Assembly: GCA_021234155.1 (NCBI GenBank)
Contig: JAJEKV010000002.1
Location: forward strand, 11,896,725 to 11,960,724
Source of the DNA: Isoetes taiwanensis
Lineage: Eukaryota; Streptophyta; Lycopodiopsida; Isoetales; Isoetaceae
Length of the DNA stretch: 64,000 nucleotides
Reading direction: 5' to 3'
The notes below the pieces were generated by a model. The model was not told the origin of the DNA and ran no database searches. It worked only from the letters and a program-made list of their open reading frames with translations. A program made the translations under genes and the position numbers. Of this stretch, positions 22,638-34,120 are shown piece after piece (positions within the stretch are counted from its first letter, which is position 1; every line of letters begins with the position of its first letter).

Positions 22638-25600
22638 ATGCCTTGTCCACTAGAACCCCAATGATACACAAAATTTGCACTTGGTTTATTTTATCTCGTA
22701 GATTAAGATCACTTAACATCATGTGAATTAGCATCTGTTCATTAAGTTGTTAACATCTAGGAAGATTAAGAAGAGCCTTATAGATTTTGCCTCTTCAACT
22801 GTGGCCCTTGTTCTTTTCTAGAGTGTATAAGTAAAGAAAATCCTATATGCCTTGAAGATATGGCTTATAGAACTGATCACCATTTGGAGAACATATTGCA
22901 CTACAATGACATGCAAAAGAAGCAGATGTAATCACTTTTCATGAAGATAATCTGCAAGGAGAATTCTAGATGCCTTAAGGAATGTTTATGCGATTGAATA
23001 GAGAAGAAAAATCTGAGCAAATATACAGAAAAACTCATGCCTAATGAAGATTAAAACCTACGGCTCTCTCATAGTTGCACTCTCATAGTTGCAAGGCCAC
23101 ATCAATATGCAAACTTATATGTTCCTAACTTGTCTGCATCAGAGCTAATATTCAGCATTTAGGACTTACCGTCTTATCCAGAAGCCAGATTAGAATAGAA
23201 TAGAATAGAATATACATTAATGTCCCTTGTGCCGCGAGGCCCCTGGACTTGTGTAGCATGGGCGAGCTCTCCAAGTTTAGTAGAGCACTCAGGCAAATAT
23301 CCTGTCAAAATGGAGCAAGTATCGATCAACTCGTTGATGTGTGAAACAAATCTGATGTTCCCAACCCACTGACTGAGATGCAAAAACATTCAAAGGAATA
23401 AAGGGAATAATTGTGATAAATCAAATTAGCCTTACAAAAGGAAGAAAATCTTGTGATAGAAATAGGAAACTGCTCAAAGCAAACGGCTGGTCTGCACTTC
23501 TGGTTGGAAATTTGCAGAACAGACGTTCAAATAAAAATAGATTCCACAAATGCCCGACTCGAGCTGCGCCATAAACCTAGGTTGCGTAAACGGCCAAACA
23601 AAAATAGGTCCTACAAAATGCCCGACTCTGCTCTTGAAGCTTGATGTTGTTCTGCACTTCTTGGTGGATTTGCAGGACCACAAAAAATGAAAATTTGAAA
23701 AGCAAAAACCACCATTGAAAAATGGAACAAGTAAATAAGGGCATCTACCAAGAAAGGTCGAGCCAGAAAGGGGATGCAAGTCGGTTTTGAGGCAGCCACA
23801 AAGAAGTCAAACTGCAAAACTTGCCGCGGTGGCTAAGATATTTGCGATGAACAGAGTTTATATATTCTTTCTCAAACTGCAAAACTTGGTCGGATGCAAA
23901 CGAACTATAGAAACCTGGTCAGAATTGGCGCAAAACAACAAAAAAGGAAGTCTCGTCCAGAAAGTCGACCACAAGTTTGCATGTGAATTCTTAGATAAAC
24001 CACAAAGCACGGTGAAGAAGAAAGTTTGTGGCCTAAAAAAAATTTACGTCATTCCGGCATTCATCTATGCCTTGTCCACTAGAACCCCAATGATACACAA
24101 AATTTGCACTTGGTTTATTTTATCTCGTAGATTAAGATCACTTAACATCATGTGAATTAGCATCTGTTCATTAAGTTGTTAACATCTAGGAAGATTAATA
24201 AGAGCCTTATAGATTTTGCCTCTTCAACTGTGGCCCTTGTTCTTTTCTAGAGTGTATAAGTAAAGAAAATCCTATATGCCTTGAAGATATGGCTTATAGA
24301 ACTGATCACCATTTGGAGAACATATTGCACTACAATGACATGCAAAAGAAGCAGATGTAATCACTTTTCATGAAGATAATCTGCAAGGAGAATTCTAGAT
24401 GCCTTAAGGAATGTTTATGCGATTGAATAGAGAAGAAAAATCTGAGCAAATATACAGAAGTTAAACTCATGCCTAATGAAGATTAAAACCTACGGCTCTC
24501 TCATAGTTGCACTCTCATAGTTGCAAGGCCACATCAATATGCAAACTTATCTGTTCCATCAGAGCTAATATTCAGCATTTAGGACTTACCGTCTTATCCA
24601 GAAGCCAGATTAGAATAGAATAGAATAGAATATACATTAATGTCCCTTGTGCCGCGAGGCCCCTGGACTTGTGTAGCATGGGCGAGCTCTCCAAGTTTAG
24701 TAGAGCACTCAGGCAAATATCCTGTCAAAATGGAGCAAGTATCGATCAACTCGTTGATGTGTGAAACAAATCTGATGTTCCCAACCCACTAACTGAGATG
24801 CAAAAACACTTCAAAGGAATAAAGGGAATAATTGTGATAAATCAAATTAGCCTTACAAAAGGAAGAAAATCTTGTGATAGAAATAGGAAACTGCTCAAAG
24901 CAAACGGCTGGTCTGCACTTCTGGTTGGAAATTTGCAGAACAGACGTTCAAATAAAAATAGATTCCACAAATGCCCGACTCGAGCTGCGCCATAAACCTA
25001 GGTTGCATAAACGGCCAAACAAAAATAGGTCCTACAAAATGCCCGACTCTGCTCTTGAAGCTTGATGTTGTTCTGCACTTCTCGGTGGATTTGCAGGACC
25101 ACAAAAAATGAAAATTTGAAAAGCAAAAACCACCATTGAAAAATGGAACAAGTAAATAAGGGCATCTACCAAGAAAGGTCGAGCCAGAAAGGGGATGCAA
25201 GTCGGTTTTGAGGCAGCCACAAAGAAATCAAACTGCAAAACTTGCCGCGGTGGCTAAGATATTTGCGATGAACAGAGTTTATATATTCTTTCTCAAACCG
25301 CAAAACTTGGTCGGGATACAAAGCTAACTATAGAAACCACGGGGAATTGGCGCAAAACAACAAAAAAGGAAGTCTCGTCCAGAAAGTCGACCACAAGTTT
25401 GCATGTGAATTCTTAGATAAACCACAAAAGCACGGTGAAGAAGAAAGGTTGTGGCCTAAAAAAAATTTACGTCATTCCGGCATTCATCTATGCCTTGTCC
25501 ACTAGAACCCCAATGATACACAAAATTTGCACTTGGTTTATTTTATCTCGTAGATTAAGATCACTTAACATCATGTGAATTAGCATCTGTTCATTAAGTT

Positions 25601-26852
25601 GTTAACATCTAGAAAGATTAATAAGAGCCTTATAGATTTTGCCTCTTCAACTGTGGCCCTTGTTCTTTTCTAGAGTGTATAAGTAAAGAAAATCCTATAT
25701 GCCTTGAAGATATGGCTTATAGAACTGATCACCATTTGGAGAACATATTGCACTACAATGACATGCAAAAGAAGCAGATGTAATCACTTTTCATGAAGAT
25801 AATCTGCAAGGAGAATTCTAGATGCCTTAAGGAATGTTTATGCGATTGAATAGAGAAGAAAAATCTGAGCAAATATACAGAAGTTAAACTCATGCCTAAT
25901 GAAGATTAAAACCTACGGCTCTCTCATAGTTGCACTCTCATAGTTGCAAGGCCACATCAATATGCAAACTTATCTGTTCCTAACTTGTCTGCATCAGAGC
26001 TAATATTCAGTATTTAGGACTTACCGTGTTATCCAGAAGCCAGATTATGTCTTCAAGTTTAGTAGAGCACTCAGGCAAATATCCTGTCAAAATGGAGCAA
26101 GTATCGATCAACTCGTTGATGTGTGAAACAAATCTGATGTTCCCAACCCACTGACTGAGATGCAAAAACACTTCAAAGGAATAAAGGGAATAATTGTGAT
26201 AAATCAAATTAGCCTTACAAAAGGAAGAAAATCTTGTGATAGAAATAGGAAACTGCTCAAAGCAAACGGCTGGTCTGCACTTCTGGTTGGAAATTTGCAG
26301 AACAGACGTTCAAATAAAAATAGATTCCACAAATGCCCGACTCGAGCTGCGCCATAAACCTAGGTTGCATAAACGGCCAAACAAAAATGGGTCCTACAAA
26401 ATGCCCGACTCTGCTCTTGAAGCTTGATGTTGTTCTGCACTTCTCGGTGGATTTGCAGGACCACAAAAAATGAAAATTTGAAAAGCAAAAACTACCATTG
26501 AAAAATGGAACAAGGAAATAAGGGCATCTACCAAGAAAGGTCGAGCCAAAAAGGGGATGCAAGTCGGTTTTGAGGCAGCCACAAAGAAATCAAACTGCAA
26601 AACTTGCCGCAGTGGCTAAGATATTTGCGATGAACAGAGTTTATATATTCTTTCTCAAACTGCAAAACTTGGTCGGATGCAAACGAACTACAGAAACCTG
26701 GTCAGAATTGGCGCAAAACAACAAAAAGGGAAGTCTCGTCCAAAAAGTCGACCACAAGTTTGCATGTGAATTCTTAGATAAACCACAAAAGCACGGTGAA
26801 GAAGAAAGGTTGTGGCCTAAAAAAAAAATTACGCCATTCCGGCATTCATCTA
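22638..26852. repeat. Three tandem copies of a 1.36-1.43 kb unit
   Basis: Units begin with atgccttgtccactagaacc at 22638, 24067 and 25490, and the last ends at 26852 (periods 1429, 1423 and about 1362). The copies are very similar. Unit 3 lacks an internal piece around the (agaat)n tract and the gtgccgcgaggcccctgg segment present in units 1 and 2. Each unit contains open frames on both strands (a 63-codon plus frame and a 101-codon minus frame) that are repeated simply because the DNA is. I see no protein family in them. The array is a recent local amplification. Confidence 0.9.
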
Positions 26853-27079
26853 TTTGAAAATGTTTTTTTTTTTTTTGAAAATGATTATTTGGAAAAACAG
26901 TTATGCATATAACGTCTTGTGCCCTTTCCCAAATCCTCAATCTCAACCATCCATCTGCATCAACGGTTCAAAATTGAAATTGATGACAAACACTCAAAAT
27001 CCCTTTAGTATAAAGAAAGATGCTACACGCTTCCGCATTGCTAGGTGGATCGCGAGGGAGAGGGGGTAAATGACACGTC
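26853..27079. other. Short spacer between tandem array and LTR
   Basis: Poly-T and AT-rich sequence without a recognisable feature. The right part (26950 onward) may already belong to the LTR. Confidence 0.4.
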
Positions 27080-27240
27080 CAGTCCTCCCACGTAGGATTC
27101 CCGCCCACCATCGGGAATCCCACGTCAGATGGGCGGCTTCTCGATGATAGCATGGCCAAAGAGGGGGAGTCTCCAGTTCGTGTACGATGGGAGCATCGTA
27201 TATGATCGGGGGACGTCACAATGGTATCACAGCAATGACC
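27030..27240 (+). mobile_element. LTR 3' end with primer-binding site (plus strand)
   Basis: TGGTATCACAGC at 27222-27233 differs by one base from TGGTATCAGAGC, the initiator-methionine tRNA primer-binding site of many plant LTR retrotransposons. It follows directly after a segment ending gacgtcaca at 27220. The segment on its left aligns with the LTR at 32472-32730 read on the minus strand, sharing a gggggagtctc block, a gggagca(t/c)cgtat block and the terminal cgtcaca/catcaca. The left limit of the LTR is not defined. The internal region would run rightward. Confidence 0.65.
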
Positions 27241-27417
27241 TTGGTTGACCAAGAGCGAGCACTAGCCATCATCCAATAGTACTTATTGTCTTAGAACTCG
27301 GTCTTGGAGTTAAGAACCCAGGCAAGAACCTCGAAATTGGGGAGAAATTTGTTTTCCCCACAATAGGAGTATTAGCTAGTTAGCTATAGTTAATATTTAC
27401 CTAGAAAACACTTCCAA

Positions 27418-27487
27418 TAATCTGAGAATACGTTAGAGCACTGTTAGAATAATTCTAATATCCTTCGAGCGCACTTTCAGATTACTC
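27418..27487 (+). repeat. Covarying hairpin copy 1
   Basis: The left arm TAATCTGAGAATACG and the right arm GCGCACTTTCAGATTA fold back on each other around a loop of about 35 bases. It is one of four homologous hairpins at 27.4, 27.6, 31.5 and 31.7 kb, all in the same orientation. Its stem is the weakest of the four in the middle. Confidence 0.65.
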
Positions 27488-27627
27488 GACCCTAGTTGGC
27501 AATGAAGCTTAAGTCCAAAGATAAAAAGAAGAATCAATTATAGCTTAGGATTAAGTTTGAAGCTAGGATATCACAGTAGAATTACCAACAGATAAATATC
27601 TTAAATAAAACTATACCAAAAACGGTC

Positions 27628-27700
27628 CGGTAACCCGAGAATGCGTGAAGACACCATTAGGGTTATCCTAATGCCCTTCTGGTGCACTTTCAGATTACCC
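27628..27700 (+). repeat. Covarying hairpin copy 2
   Basis: The arms GGTAACCCGAGAATGCG and GTGCACTTTCAGATTACC pair. The loop contains ccattagggttatcctaatg, itself partly self-complementary. It starts 210 bases after copy 1, matching the 204-base spacing of copies 3 and 4. Confidence 0.65.
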
Positions 27701-28800
27701 AAACCAAAACTGTCCTAAAGCACTAAGGTATTTGAAGCTACCAAACACTAATTATTGAAGTAATTAGGTAATACCATTTTTCCATGCCAAACCCTAAAAA
27801 TTTCCCAACCCTATAAATATGGACCTCGACCTACCATAAGTTAAGTTTTCATTTTCATTCTTGCTCTCCGCTCCTGAGGCGATTTTTAGGCACCCGACCT
27901 CCCATTCAAGAGATTCTGCACATGGCCTGCACCAAATAGATGGCGAAGAAGATGACTCGTCTAGAAAGAGCAAGCGCCTCCTCGCCTATCAGCAAAAGTT
28001 CGAATGCTTTAAGGCCAAGAACAAAGGCACCACCAAATTGGAGAAGAAGGCCAGACGTCTCAGAAACCTAGAGCGTGCAAAGAAGCTGGCAGGGAAAGAG
28101 GAAAAGAGGAAGCGGAGAGAGAGAAAAGAGGAAAGAAGAGAGGCACGTGGAGCAGAGGATGAAGAAAGGAGAGGACCCGAAGGGAAAAGGGAAGGCCACA
28201 GAAGAGCACAAACAATAAGAACAAGTCCGGCCGCGTAGAAGGACTAAGTCTACGCCGAAGAAACAGAGGGGAATCACCATTACACAACGGGAACCAGACA
28301 AAGAACCCACCCTTCCAAGATCTGAATCCGGCACAAACTCGGAGTGCTCGTCGCCCATCCCAGTTGCAGAGAAGAGGGATCTTCAGGGGTGGGCAAGTCC
28401 TCCAAGGATCCTGAGGAAACCGACATGTCGGATGGAGAGCCCGAGAAATTAGGGGAGGAACACGTACCTGCACAGGAGTCATAGGTCCCACAATTCCTCA
28501 TGTGGAAGCCTATCTCCGATAATCCCAAAGGCCTATATGAAGATGTACCAGGCCTATAAGAACTACTACGACACTCATAGAGTACGCTACATTGAAGGAG
28601 GCAAACCTACGAAGGAGCAAACCACCTTGAAGCCCCCATCAGAGATGCTACTTGAGCCACCGAAGAAGCCGATGAAGCGGAGGAGAGACTCGATCTTCTC
28701 AAGAGCTGCCAGAGCGAAGCTACGTCTTCCTAATACCATGAACACCATTTGCGAGGCTCGTCAAGGAGAATATATAGCATAATATCAAGGGGTATTTTTT
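27701..28800 (+). pseudogene. Gag-like highly charged ORF remnant with upstream TATA box
   Basis: A TATA box (ctataaatat, about 27811) precedes a unit with two open stretches. The frame at 27861-28238 encodes a very lysine/arginine/glutamate-rich protein (LAYQQKFECFKAKNK, then runs such as KRKRRERKEERREA). The frame at 28537-28782 encodes YQAYKNYYDTHRVRYIEGGK and a PPKKPMKRRRD tail. Frames between them connect only with frameshifts, and no ATG opens the first one. Charge-rich proteins followed by basic tails occur in retrotransposon gag regions, and the setting between LTR-type ends supports that. I see no zinc knuckle, protease, RT or integrase, so a gag-only or non-autonomous element is the best guess. 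Confidence 0.4.
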
Positions 28801-28989
28801 ATGTTTTTGTACGATTTTTACTAAGGTTTTTCTATGATTTCGGTGGTGTATTTGATGAGGTGTACTAAATCGTATTTCTAGAGTGCGCCCTTTCTGGAGC
28901 CTTGATTTTTGTGGCACTTTCCAATGGTCACCTATGAATGTTCAATATTATTCCAAATTGAACATGCAAGGCTCGAATAATATATTTTA

Positions 28990-29640
28990 GGGTTCTTTGC
29001 ATATTGCCTCTGTTTAGGGTTCTATGGTGGACTGGCCCGGATCTGTGCCAAGGAGGTCAGCAAAGAAACCAAGTAGGTGCGCGGGACCATAGCTCCTCTT
29101 CTTCTTCAAATTCGTGGATATCTCAATTGTTCAAAATTCGTAGTAGTAGTTGCAGAAAGACAACAGAATACGGAGCCATAACTAGAGGGCTTGCATCCAC
29201 CCGAGTGGTATGTTGGTCTCTTTTCATATTAAAAAGAGCAGGCTCCAGGCTCTCGTCAGGTCCAGGAGGATCCATTGGAGTTTTGGAAGGGGTGAGCTAC
29301 TTTGTTGTGCTTGGATTAATTGGCTGCTCCGCCGTTACCAAGGTAAAGACTATGTTTGGACTTTCTTCCTGCAAACAAATGTCTTGGTTGATGTTTTGGC
29401 AATTACAGTATCTTTGGGAAAGCGTGTGTTAAAGAAATGCCAGTTGGAATTTAAACGCCAGCAGGAACACCATGAGCTTAACTTGGCCCGTGATCTGGAA
29501 ATAGCCATCGAGAAACTTCTGGATGATGTAGGGGCTAGTCTCACATCCATAGCATGCATCGAAAGTGATATGAGCTACTTTATATTGGTATTGGGGGTCG
29601 CTATAATAGATATCAAAGGAGCCAGTGGTTCCTGAAGGAG
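28990..29640 (+). other. Unidentified overlapping open frames
   Basis: Two overlapping plus-strand frames are open here, at 29004-29432 and 29210-29635. The second contains a helical stretch VLKKCQLEFKRQQEHHELNL followed by ARDLEIAIEKLLDDVGAS, and it is the more protein-like. No family is recognised, and the frame lacks an ATG early on. It could be part of the internal region of the LTR-flanked element or an unrelated exon. Confidence 0.25.
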
Positions 29641-30735
29641 ACTAGTTCCTTCCAGCAGCAATTATTTGGAGCTCGCCTCCTATGTATAGGGTTTTTCCGT
29701 CTGGACTACCAATCTCTATGCTGTAATGTCCCTAGTCTGGTACCCATTTTCCATAGCCTAAGCTTGCCCCTGAAACTGATAGATATTGTGGTGCTCCTAG
29801 ACCAAGATAACATATGGGATTCATTCACACTTATTATTAGCATGTGAATTTTCAGAAACCTTTATAGCTTATCTGTCAGGCCAAGCTCAGATTTTTCCAT
29901 TCTCAAATTCTTGATTTTCACACAAACATACAAAGAACCGATATGAATTGAATAAAGCTTGTTGGTTTAATTCATTAATCTGCTTTGTTTGCTCCCTCAT
30001 AAAGATTCATTTTTTTGCAGATTTGCAAAGCATCTACTTACTGTCTGGGTCATGTTCTTCCTACTGCAGAATTTGGGCCAAAGGATTTACTGCCTGTGTT
30101 AAGTTCTTGTTGGAAATAGCCTCTTCCTTTTAGTCTGGCAGAAGTTAGTGTAAGTGAATTGAGACTGTGATAGACTACAGAAATTAAGCAAGAGTGATGC
30201 TTTCACATTTTGATGTGTTGTATTTAACTGGCACATTAATGTATGATCTCATGAAACTTTTTCAAAGGATGTCCCGCGACATTTTGCTAATGTAAACTAC
30301 GTTAGCATCATATACAATCGGCACTAATTATGTAAGCAGCAGCAGGGTTATTTTGACAACAAACTTAAATGTAGTAAAATTTGATCATTTCTTCTGGATT
30401 TTGTGAATATGAGAAACCATCTTATGTTATGCTTGCAACAGAGAAGGATATCTTCTATTTTTGAAACATTTATTCTACCTCCCTTTTCTTTTTGCTTTTA
30501 CTTTGTTGTAATGATTTTTGGGCACTTTCATTCTTCGACCTTTTTGGCCATCGCGACCTAGTTTCTCGATGGTCAGAGAAATCTTGGGTTTGCCTTCTAG
30601 GCTTCTGTCCTGTAATTGGATTACATGCACAACTGTTTCTAATATTGTTACATGCATAAGTGTTTCTAAAATTGCTACATGCACTTATGCCATTGTTAGT
30701 ACCCGAAGGCCTTTATCAGGGCCCGAAGGGTCCAA
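29641..30735. other. Gene-free AT-rich stretch
   Basis: No supported gene, RNA or repeat was seen. A 15-T run (30736-30750) marks the right edge beside the foldback element. Confidence 0.45.
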
Positions 30736-30755
30736 TTTTTTTTTTTTTTTAATAT

Positions 30756-31238
30756 AACAACCAACACATCACTACAATTAACATTAATTAAACACATCAC
30801 TACAATTAACATTAATTAACACAAACCATCACATCCAACACATTTAAATTAACATCCCCCGAAACCCCCTTTGGTTTGGGTGCATATTCACACGGGGGGT
30901 TACGTAGGGCAGTGAGAGCCCCTAAGAACTGACAATACATGTACAAAATTAACACCATTAAGTACATTCCCTCAAACCTTATAGTATTTTGCAAACCTCA
31001 ATATACAGTATACAAAAACTTGTATATGCATATGCCACAAACAAGGATCGCTATGTACGGTCCAGATCAAGGATTAAAGGGCAAATATGCCCATTCAACA
31101 GCTCTCGGTGCCCGGAGTAACTCCCCCATGTGAATATGCACCCAAACCAAAGGGAATTTCAGGGGGATGTTAATTTAAATGTGTTGGGTGCAATGGCTTG
31201 TGTTAATTAATGGCAATTGTAGTGATGTGTTGGTTGTT
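30756..31238. mobile_element. 483-bp foldback (MITE-like) element with long terminal inverted repeats
   Basis: The left end starts AACAACCAACACATCAC and the right end finishes with its inverse ...GTGATGTGTTGGTTGTT. The inverted repeats extend about 160 bases inward (30756-30920 against 31238-31083), including a shared ccctttggtttgggtgcata block. The left arm has gained an extra 28-bp direct copy of aacacatcactacaattaac (30763-30818). There is no coding capacity. I could not identify a clear target-site duplication, so the superfamily is undetermined. Confidence 0.8.
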
Positions 31239-31500
31239 AATTGTAGTAACCAATGACATGTTGTTAGAAACACAAGAAGCAGCAAAGATGGAATTGGTAC
31301 AGAACAAAGAGAATAACTCTGATGAACAAAGACCTAGCATTGTCGAGGTTCATCAAGAGAAGGAGTAGATAGTAGAATTAACATTTCATGTAAGCAGAAA
31401 TTTTGATAAATATAAGTTATGATGTGTTATAATGTCTCTACACTTGTTAATATGTAATTTGTTTCATGAAAAACAAATAAATTTGGACCAAAAAGATACC

Positions 31501-31574
31501 CAGTAGTCCGAGAATGCGCGACAGCTACGTTTGAATTGTCCAAATTGCCCTCTGGCACATTCTCAGACTATTGG
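31501..31574 (+). repeat. Covarying hairpin copy 3
   Basis: The arms TAGTCCGAGAATGCGC and GCACATTCTCAGACTA pair. Compared with copy 4 (TAATCTGA... and ...TCAGATTA), position 3 has changed on both arms in a complementary way (A to G and T to C), so pairing is preserved. Confidence 0.65.
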
Positions 31575-31704
31575 CCCATAGTTTACTTAGTTTTAAGTAC
31601 CTAAACCATAAACTAAGACCAGATTTGAGCACCACTACTCGAGTGGGGCAGAATTATGTTATCATATCACCAGATTGTTGAAGTATCAAACCCAAAACAA
31701 GGCC

Positions 31705-31778
31705 CAGTAATCTGAAGATGCGCGAGAGCACCATTAAAAGAATCCAAATGCCCTCCTGGCGCATTCTCAGATTACTCG
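31705..31778 (+). repeat. Covarying hairpin copy 4
   Basis: TAATCTGAAGATGCGCG and GGCGCATTCTCAGATTA form the best-preserved stem of the four. The loop gagcaccattaaaagaatcc resembles the loop of copy 1. Confidence 0.7.
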
Positions 31779-32452
31779 AATTTCAAAGGCCAATAACTTG
31801 ACCATACTAGCCCCAAATCATATGGAATTTGTTGCATTAAGACCTTTAGACAGACATCTACACAGTTGAAACATCAAATAGACATAGGAATCAAGCTTCA
31901 GTTCCGGCGACTATGGCGGACGGCTAGACAGACGCGTGATAGAGGCAAAGGCGAGCAGAGGAAAAAAAAACACTTTGATTTAAATTTCAAAAATTTTTAC
32001 AAAAGCTTTTTTTTTAATAAAAATTGTTATACGGCGATATACGCATTTTATACGCTCGGGCACTGCCGTGATTATATGGCCCCTGTTCAAAATTTGGAGA
32101 CGCTCCGACTCGAGCGGCGCCCGAGTTGACTTTTGATCCATTTTTTTGCCTTTCTGCTGCTGGGTCAGGATGTCCCTAGGGTATTTGGACCATGGCCGAC
32201 ATGCTGGAGCAAAAATTTCGTCCATCCGAGCTACCTGGAGAAAGTTATGGCTCTTGCAAAACATGAACCTCTGGCTCCACCATCTAGACCTAACCACTCT
32301 ACTATAGAACACTTTCTTACTCAACCAAGTTATTCCTCCCATAACTAGGTCAACTCACATGCTAACTATAGAGTTGGAATACTTTAGCCTAAGAAAAAGT
32401 ACCGTCAACTAACGAGTTAGATTATGGTCAGTGCAATGACTTGGTCCACCAA
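31779..32452 (-). other. Probable internal leader of the minus-strand LTR element
   Basis: This stretch lies immediately inside the minus-strand primer-binding site. A 120-codon minus-strand frame (32342-31980) is open and basic but matches no gag family I recognise, so I treat it as untranslated leader or decayed gag. Confidence 0.3.
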
Positions 32453-32730
32453 TATCATGCTCTGATACCACTGTGATGCTCCCAGAATCTATACGGTGCT
32501 CCCAACGTATAAATACGAGACTTCCCCTCCCACGGCGCTACATCACGATGGTAAGGCCCTCCGTCATACTCAGACCACTTGGGATAGCCAAGTGTCGGGG
32601 CGAGGAACACGGACAAGTCATCCTCGCTTGCTAGCTTTTCATTAACTTTGCTCATTTTTCTTGTACCCCTACTGCTAGAAAACGCCTCAATATCATCCAA
32701 TGGATTCAAGATTCACATTACAAACTTGAA
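32453..32730 (-). mobile_element. LTR 3' end with perfect primer-binding site (minus strand)
   Basis: On the minus strand TGGTATCAGAGC (plus coordinates 32459-32470) is an exact initiator-methionine tRNA primer-binding site. It follows one base after an LTR ending gggagcatcaca at 32472. The LTR body lies to the right, up to at least about 32700. It is homologous to the plus-strand LTR end at 27.03-27.22 kb, so the two junctions point toward each other. No coding domains survive next to it. Confidence 0.7.
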
Positions 32731-33282
32731 TTAAAAAACTAAGGTCAAAGTCAGGAATTGATAGCAACAACTTCTTCTAAAGACAGACCAAACACAAGCT
32801 AAGGTTCAAAAACTCATGCAAACCCCCCAGAGAATGCACTCACACATAAGAGGATTTATGCCATGTGCATGCAGAAGGAGACCCCTGTATACAGGTTTCT
32901 AAAAGGAATATTTGACCCCTTTATGGATGAAATTTGCACTAGGCAAACACCCCTAATTCCGAAATATACCTATGCCTTAAGAGGTATAACAAAACCTCTA
33001 GGAGTCACTCAAGTACTGGTTTGTACTGGTTCAAAATGTTGGCAAACCATACAAATAAAAGCAAATCTAAAACCATTACCCAAGCAACTAAATAATAAAA
33101 ATAAGAAGCCCTACATATCCACTTTATCTAATAAGGAGGGACTTTAGGATTAGCATGTTGCATATTTGCTTATAAGAATCATAATCTAGAAGTACTAAAC
33201 TCCTCTCGCCTTTATAACACTCCAAACCTCTCTCTACTTCACTAGCATTCCAATGGGACCTAATCTAATCCATCTATCAAAC
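32731..33282. other. Gene-free AT-rich stretch
   Basis: No supported feature. A 94-codon plus frame at 32863-33147 is open but shows no recognisable family. Confidence 0.4.
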
Positions 33283-33468
33283 ATGAGAATATCTGCTAGG
33301 AGGGCTTCAGCAAGTGCATGCTTTTACTTGTACTTGTTGATATGTAGCACAAATCTTTACTAGCATTTATGAGCTATGAGAATATCTGCTAGGAGGGCTT
33401 CAGCAAGTGCATGCTTTTACTTGTACTTGTTGATATGTAGCACAAATCTTTACTAGCATTTATGAGCT
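33283..33468 (+). repeat. Perfect 93-bp tandem duplication
   Basis: The block 33283-33375, starting atgagaatatctgctagg and ending tttatgagct, is repeated without visible change at 33376-33468. The identity implies a very recent duplication or an assembly duplication. Confidence 0.92.
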
Positions 33469-33689
33469 TCTCGGTAAGAGATGCATATGACCATGACTAA
33501 TTAGGTACATTGGCTATCTAATATCAGATGACTGTCAACTCCTATCCTCCATTATCTAGCATAACTTTTCATTTCATCTCAATATATTTTTCATTAGTTA
33601 TACCACCAATCCTAGACATATTTAACATTTACAACACTCTCTTACACCTTTGGATTGATGTAGCGAGCATAGTTTTCTTGTCTTGTATT

Positions 33690-34120
33690 ATAACAACATG
33701 GAAACTGGGTCGGTGATTCCGCCTCCGGAATGGAAAGCGGCATGATGATTCCGCTCAGCAGGTAATGAGAAGGTAAATTTGAAGCTCCTACCTGGGGCCA
33801 CCATGTTGTGGCGGCTCGGGAACCGGGTCGCCGATTCCAGACTCGCGCCGGCTCCCCTCACGGCGCGGGACTCCCCGAATCCGCCTCCCGCATTCCATCC
33901 ATGCCGCCATACAATCAAAAGTGGGATTGGGTGAATCTGTAATGCCTTCATGCCTTATGTTTGATGCATTTGTGCAACCTTCAACTATATTTGCTTTTCC
34001 CTCAATATTACAATCTGGCGTTAAAAGTTTAGGTGGCACGATTTTAAACTTCCACGTCATCTATCCCGTTAAGAAGGAAGATTATTCAGGTCCTCCACCC
34101 CCAATTGTGATATTGTAAGG
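33690..34120. other. GC-rich patch with a repeated motif, possible LTR remnant
   Basis: The phrase ggaaactgggtcggtgattcc (33701 onward) recurs as gggaaccgggtcgccgattcc (33819 onward). On the minus strand an acaaca|TGGTGGCCCCAGG junction looks like an LTR end followed by a TGG-type primer site, but I cannot name a matching tRNA. No coding frame is convincing. Confidence 0.25.

Noticed and set aside
23453-26600. Repeated 63- and 101-codon frames as a multicopy gene family
   Set aside because: They are repeated because the 1.4 kb DNA unit is repeated. The frames overlap on opposite strands and show no domain or start signals.
33770-33850. LTR/primer-binding junction TGGTGGCCCCAGG
   Set aside because: No tRNA 3' end is recognised for this sequence and no coding domains flank it, so it was left as a weak note only.
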